DNA of 21,134 nucleotides from DATKZS01 sp035527835 [NCBI: bacterium]. Lineage in GTDB: Bacteria; RBG-13-61-14. This document shows, in pieces, positions 17,855-21,134 of the stretch (within the stretch, counting starts at the first letter, position 1; the number at the start of each line of letters is the position of its first letter). The DNA is taken from contig DATKZS010000033.1 in NCBI GenBank assembly GCA_035527835.1, positions 1-21,134 of the forward strand, written 5' to 3'. The translations under genes were made by a program, and so were the position numbers. The notes below the pieces were generated by a model. The model had not been told where the DNA came from, did not search any database, and saw nothing but the letters and a program-made list of their open reading frames with translations.

Positions 17855-18895
17855 GCGCGGCGACGGAGGAGACGGCCGCAGCCGGCGGCAGGCATCGGCC
17901 CGGCAGGTAAAAGCAGGGCTTGCCCATGAGCGCGTCGGCCAGGCGCGATTCATGCGCGCTCCAGAAATCATCGGATAATGCCCCGCCTTCCCCGCCCGCA
18001 TCCCCTCCGAACCCGTGCATCTCCGCGCGGTCAACCTCCGTCATCCGCGCCGCCATCTCGTCACCCGAAATCTTTTTGGCGCTATTACGGTCAGTGCCGC
18101 GGGTTTGTAACCCGCGTCCGATCCAGATTGCGCCCGTAATCCGGGATTCGCCGCTGATGCGCATCCCCGGTGCCGCCGCCTGCGGCATGGCCTTGTAATA
18201 GAGCTTAAGGCGGCCCAGGCTCGCCCGCCGGACCACGGTGCGGAGCGTGATCTCGGCCTTGGCCGCGACGGGCAACCTGGAAAGCCTATCGCCCATCATC
18301 AGGTTCATGAGCCCGAGCCTAAGCGGCGTGACATAGGGCAGGGCCTGGCCGTTCTTCACCACCGTGAAATCGTCGCTGAGATATGGGTTCCCCGCCGCGA
18401 TCCAGTTAAGCGCCCACGTGGTCTTGCCCGCGCCGCCCGCTCCCGCCACCAGCACCGCGCGCCCGCCGTCGGAAAGCGCGGCCCCGTGCAGCATGGCCGC
18501 GCCCTTTGACTCCATCACCACCCTGACCGCCGGCTCCACGATCCACTTGGACACGATGAACCGCGACGCCCAGTTGCCCCGGAACCTGAGCTCGCGGGTC
18601 GCGCCGCCCGCCGGGCCCAGCGCCGCTCGCCAGCGGGCTATAAGGTGCCGGCCTTCCCATTGGGTGGCGGGGACACTATTGTCCCCGTTTCCTGGGCCGA
18701 CAGGAGTGTCGGCCCCACCACTTTTGCCGAGCTCAGTTAAGATTATATCGAGATCGAGCGCCTCTTCCCGCGGCCCCGCGTCGTCTCTGAAAAATTGCAA
18801 CTCGCGCGCGACCGGTCCAAGGAGCGCCGCCGGGCCGCGCACCCGTCCGCGCACCAGAGAGTGGATGGAAAAAATGAATGGAGGGTCCGAGGGAT

Positions 18896-18899
<4 letters not shown>
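17814..18899 (-). CDS. HprK-like P-loop kinase of the deoxysugar operon
   Basis: P-loop protein of 361 residues resembling the C-terminal domain of HPr kinase/phosphorylase and related proteins found in polysaccharide loci. Visible are LHGAAL (137-142), the Walker A loop GAGGAGKTT (153-161) and YLSDDFTVV (173-181), an acidic segment also seen in HprK-like proteins. It is cytoplasmic and probably phosphorylates a protein or small molecule; the HPr target is not implied, since no PTS gene is near. The ATG overlaps the rmd stop (ATGA); an extension to 19019 would run inside rmd and is rejected. Two stretches, residues about 60-80 and 262-275, are Gly/Arg-rich, encoded by palindromic DNA, and look inserted. 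The C-terminus overlaps the convergent phosphoesterase. HprK-like identity rests on motifs only. Confidence 0.78.
18098..18116. repeat. Palindrome inside the kinase gene (3' site)
   Basis: CGCGGGTT-TGT-AACCCGCG, a perfect 8-bp stem with 3-nt loop, encoding RGLQTR at residues 262-267 in the kinase frame. The word resembles small palindromes scattered in many genomes. Confidence 0.7.
18668..18715. repeat. Pair of palindromes inside the kinase gene (5' site)
   Basis: Two adjacent hairpins: CGGGGACA-CTAT-TGTCCCCG (18668-18687, 8 bp) and GGGCCGACA-GGAG-TGTCGGCCC (18694-18715, 9 bp). Outside them, TGGGTGG (18661-18667) and CCCCACCA (18713-18720) are roughly complementary, as if framing one unit of about 60 bp. 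Read in frame they give a Gly/Pro/Asn/Asp-rich stretch at residues 60-80. Confidence 0.8.
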
Positions 18900-20796
<1,897 letters not shown>

Positions 20797-20806
20797 TCAG
20801 AAAATA

Positions 20807-20899
20807 ATTTTTGACAGGATTAACAGGATGAACAGGATGAAAGAAAATAAGCATTTACTCGCTCCGGAAAATCCTGTAAATCCACTCTTGTCCAAAATA
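20807..20899. repeat. Inverted-repeat element built of a 9-bp word
   Basis: Three head-to-tail 9-bp units, CAGGATTAA, CAGGATGAA, CAGGATGAA (20815-20841), are preceded by ATTTTTGA. A decayed right arm at 20870-20899 starts with AATCCTGTAAATCC and ends TTGTCCAAAAT. ACAGGATT (20814-20821) pairs perfectly with AATCCTGT (20870-20877). It lies just upstream of gmd in a 359-bp stretch without a gene. Confidence 0.75.
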
Positions 20900-20910
20900 G
20901 GCCGTAAGAA

Positions 20911-21116
20911 AACCGCCAAGACGCCAAGAGCGCCAAGGATCGCCAAGTAAATCATGATGTTTCTTTGCGGCCCGGCAAAGAACAGCTCCGGAACGTTGGC
21001 CCCAACCGGCTTGGCGAACCGGCCGACGGGAGCGCCAAGCCAGAAACATTCGCACCCAAGCCCTCTTAAAATCGTGTTGAAAAATAATCCTTGGCGCTCT
21101 TGGCGTCTTGGCGGTT
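20911..21116. repeat. 206-bp element with perfect 30-bp terminal inverted repeats
   Basis: Arms 20911-20940 and 21087-21116 are perfect 30-bp inverted repeats, themselves made of GCCAAG words spaced 8, 9 and 10 bp apart (a fourth copy is at 20942-20947). Inside are further inverted repeats: TTCTTTGC/GCAAAGAA (20961-20968 with 20975-20982), GGCTTGGCG/CGCCAAGCC (21008-21016 with 21033-21041) and ATGTTTCT/AGAAACAT (20957-20964 with 21042-21049). No reading frame of note is inside, so it is not a standard insertion sequence. Confidence 0.88.
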
Positions 21117-21134
21117 CTCCGGTCCGTTTATTTT

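Noticed and set aside
20815-20947. CRISPR-like short tandem repeats
   Set aside because: Units are 8-10 bp with no spacers, and they fold into inverted arms; no cas genes are present.
20911-21116. Integron attC site
   Set aside because: Arms are perfect 30-bp repeats of GCCAAG words without the conserved attC core sites, and no integrase or cassette genes are nearby.

Overview
This is a GC-rich bacterial chromosome segment with good Shine-Dalgarno sites, Sec- and Tat-type export signals and GDP-deoxysugar genes, which together suggest a Gram-negative-type organism. No rRNA or other phylogenetic marker is present, so the lineage cannot be fixed. The gene mix (class V aminotransferase-serA-purA-argG) and the short-word inverted repeats between genes remind me of uncultured Deltaproteobacteria-like or candidate-phylum genomes; this is an impression, not a result. 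All but two genes lie on the minus strand.

Region 1 (1-8794) is a hydrolase locus. A five-gene minus-strand operon (CocE-type hydrolase, acyl-CoA synthetase, type B carboxylesterase, SDR oxidoreductase, Tat-exported sulfatase cut by the window edge) is transcribed divergently from a second type B carboxylesterase. Start and stop codons in the operon overlap or lie within 14 nt of each other. The hydrolases carry export signals; the CoA ligase and SDR look cytoplasmic. The simplest model is removal of ester and sulfate groups outside the cytoplasm, followed by CoA activation and alcohol/ketone oxidation inside. The substrate is unknown.

Region 2 (8795-16564) begins with a strong hairpin repeat between convergent genes, then an unrecognised 673-residue protein with two CxxC pairs. 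It continues with a biosynthetic run transcribed argG > class V aminotransferase > serA > purA. The aminotransferase probably supplies the phosphoserine transaminase step next to serA. argG and purA both condense aspartate onto another molecule. A perfect inverted repeat overlaps the predicted argG promoter, and a hairpin can hide the serA ribosome binding site.

Region 3 (16565-20775) holds a membrane-anchored metallophosphoesterase (plus strand), which overlaps tail-to-tail with an HprK-like P-loop kinase. The kinase is the last gene of a translationally coupled operon gmd > rmd > kinase, whose first two genes should make GDP-D-rhamnose. The kinase gene contains palindromic sequences in frame at two places, and these look like small inserted elements.

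Region 4 (20776-21134) has no gene. It holds two adjacent inverted-repeat elements built of 8-10 bp words. With the element at 8819-8899, the window carries three unrelated words used in the same architecture, which is the most intriguing non-coding signal here.
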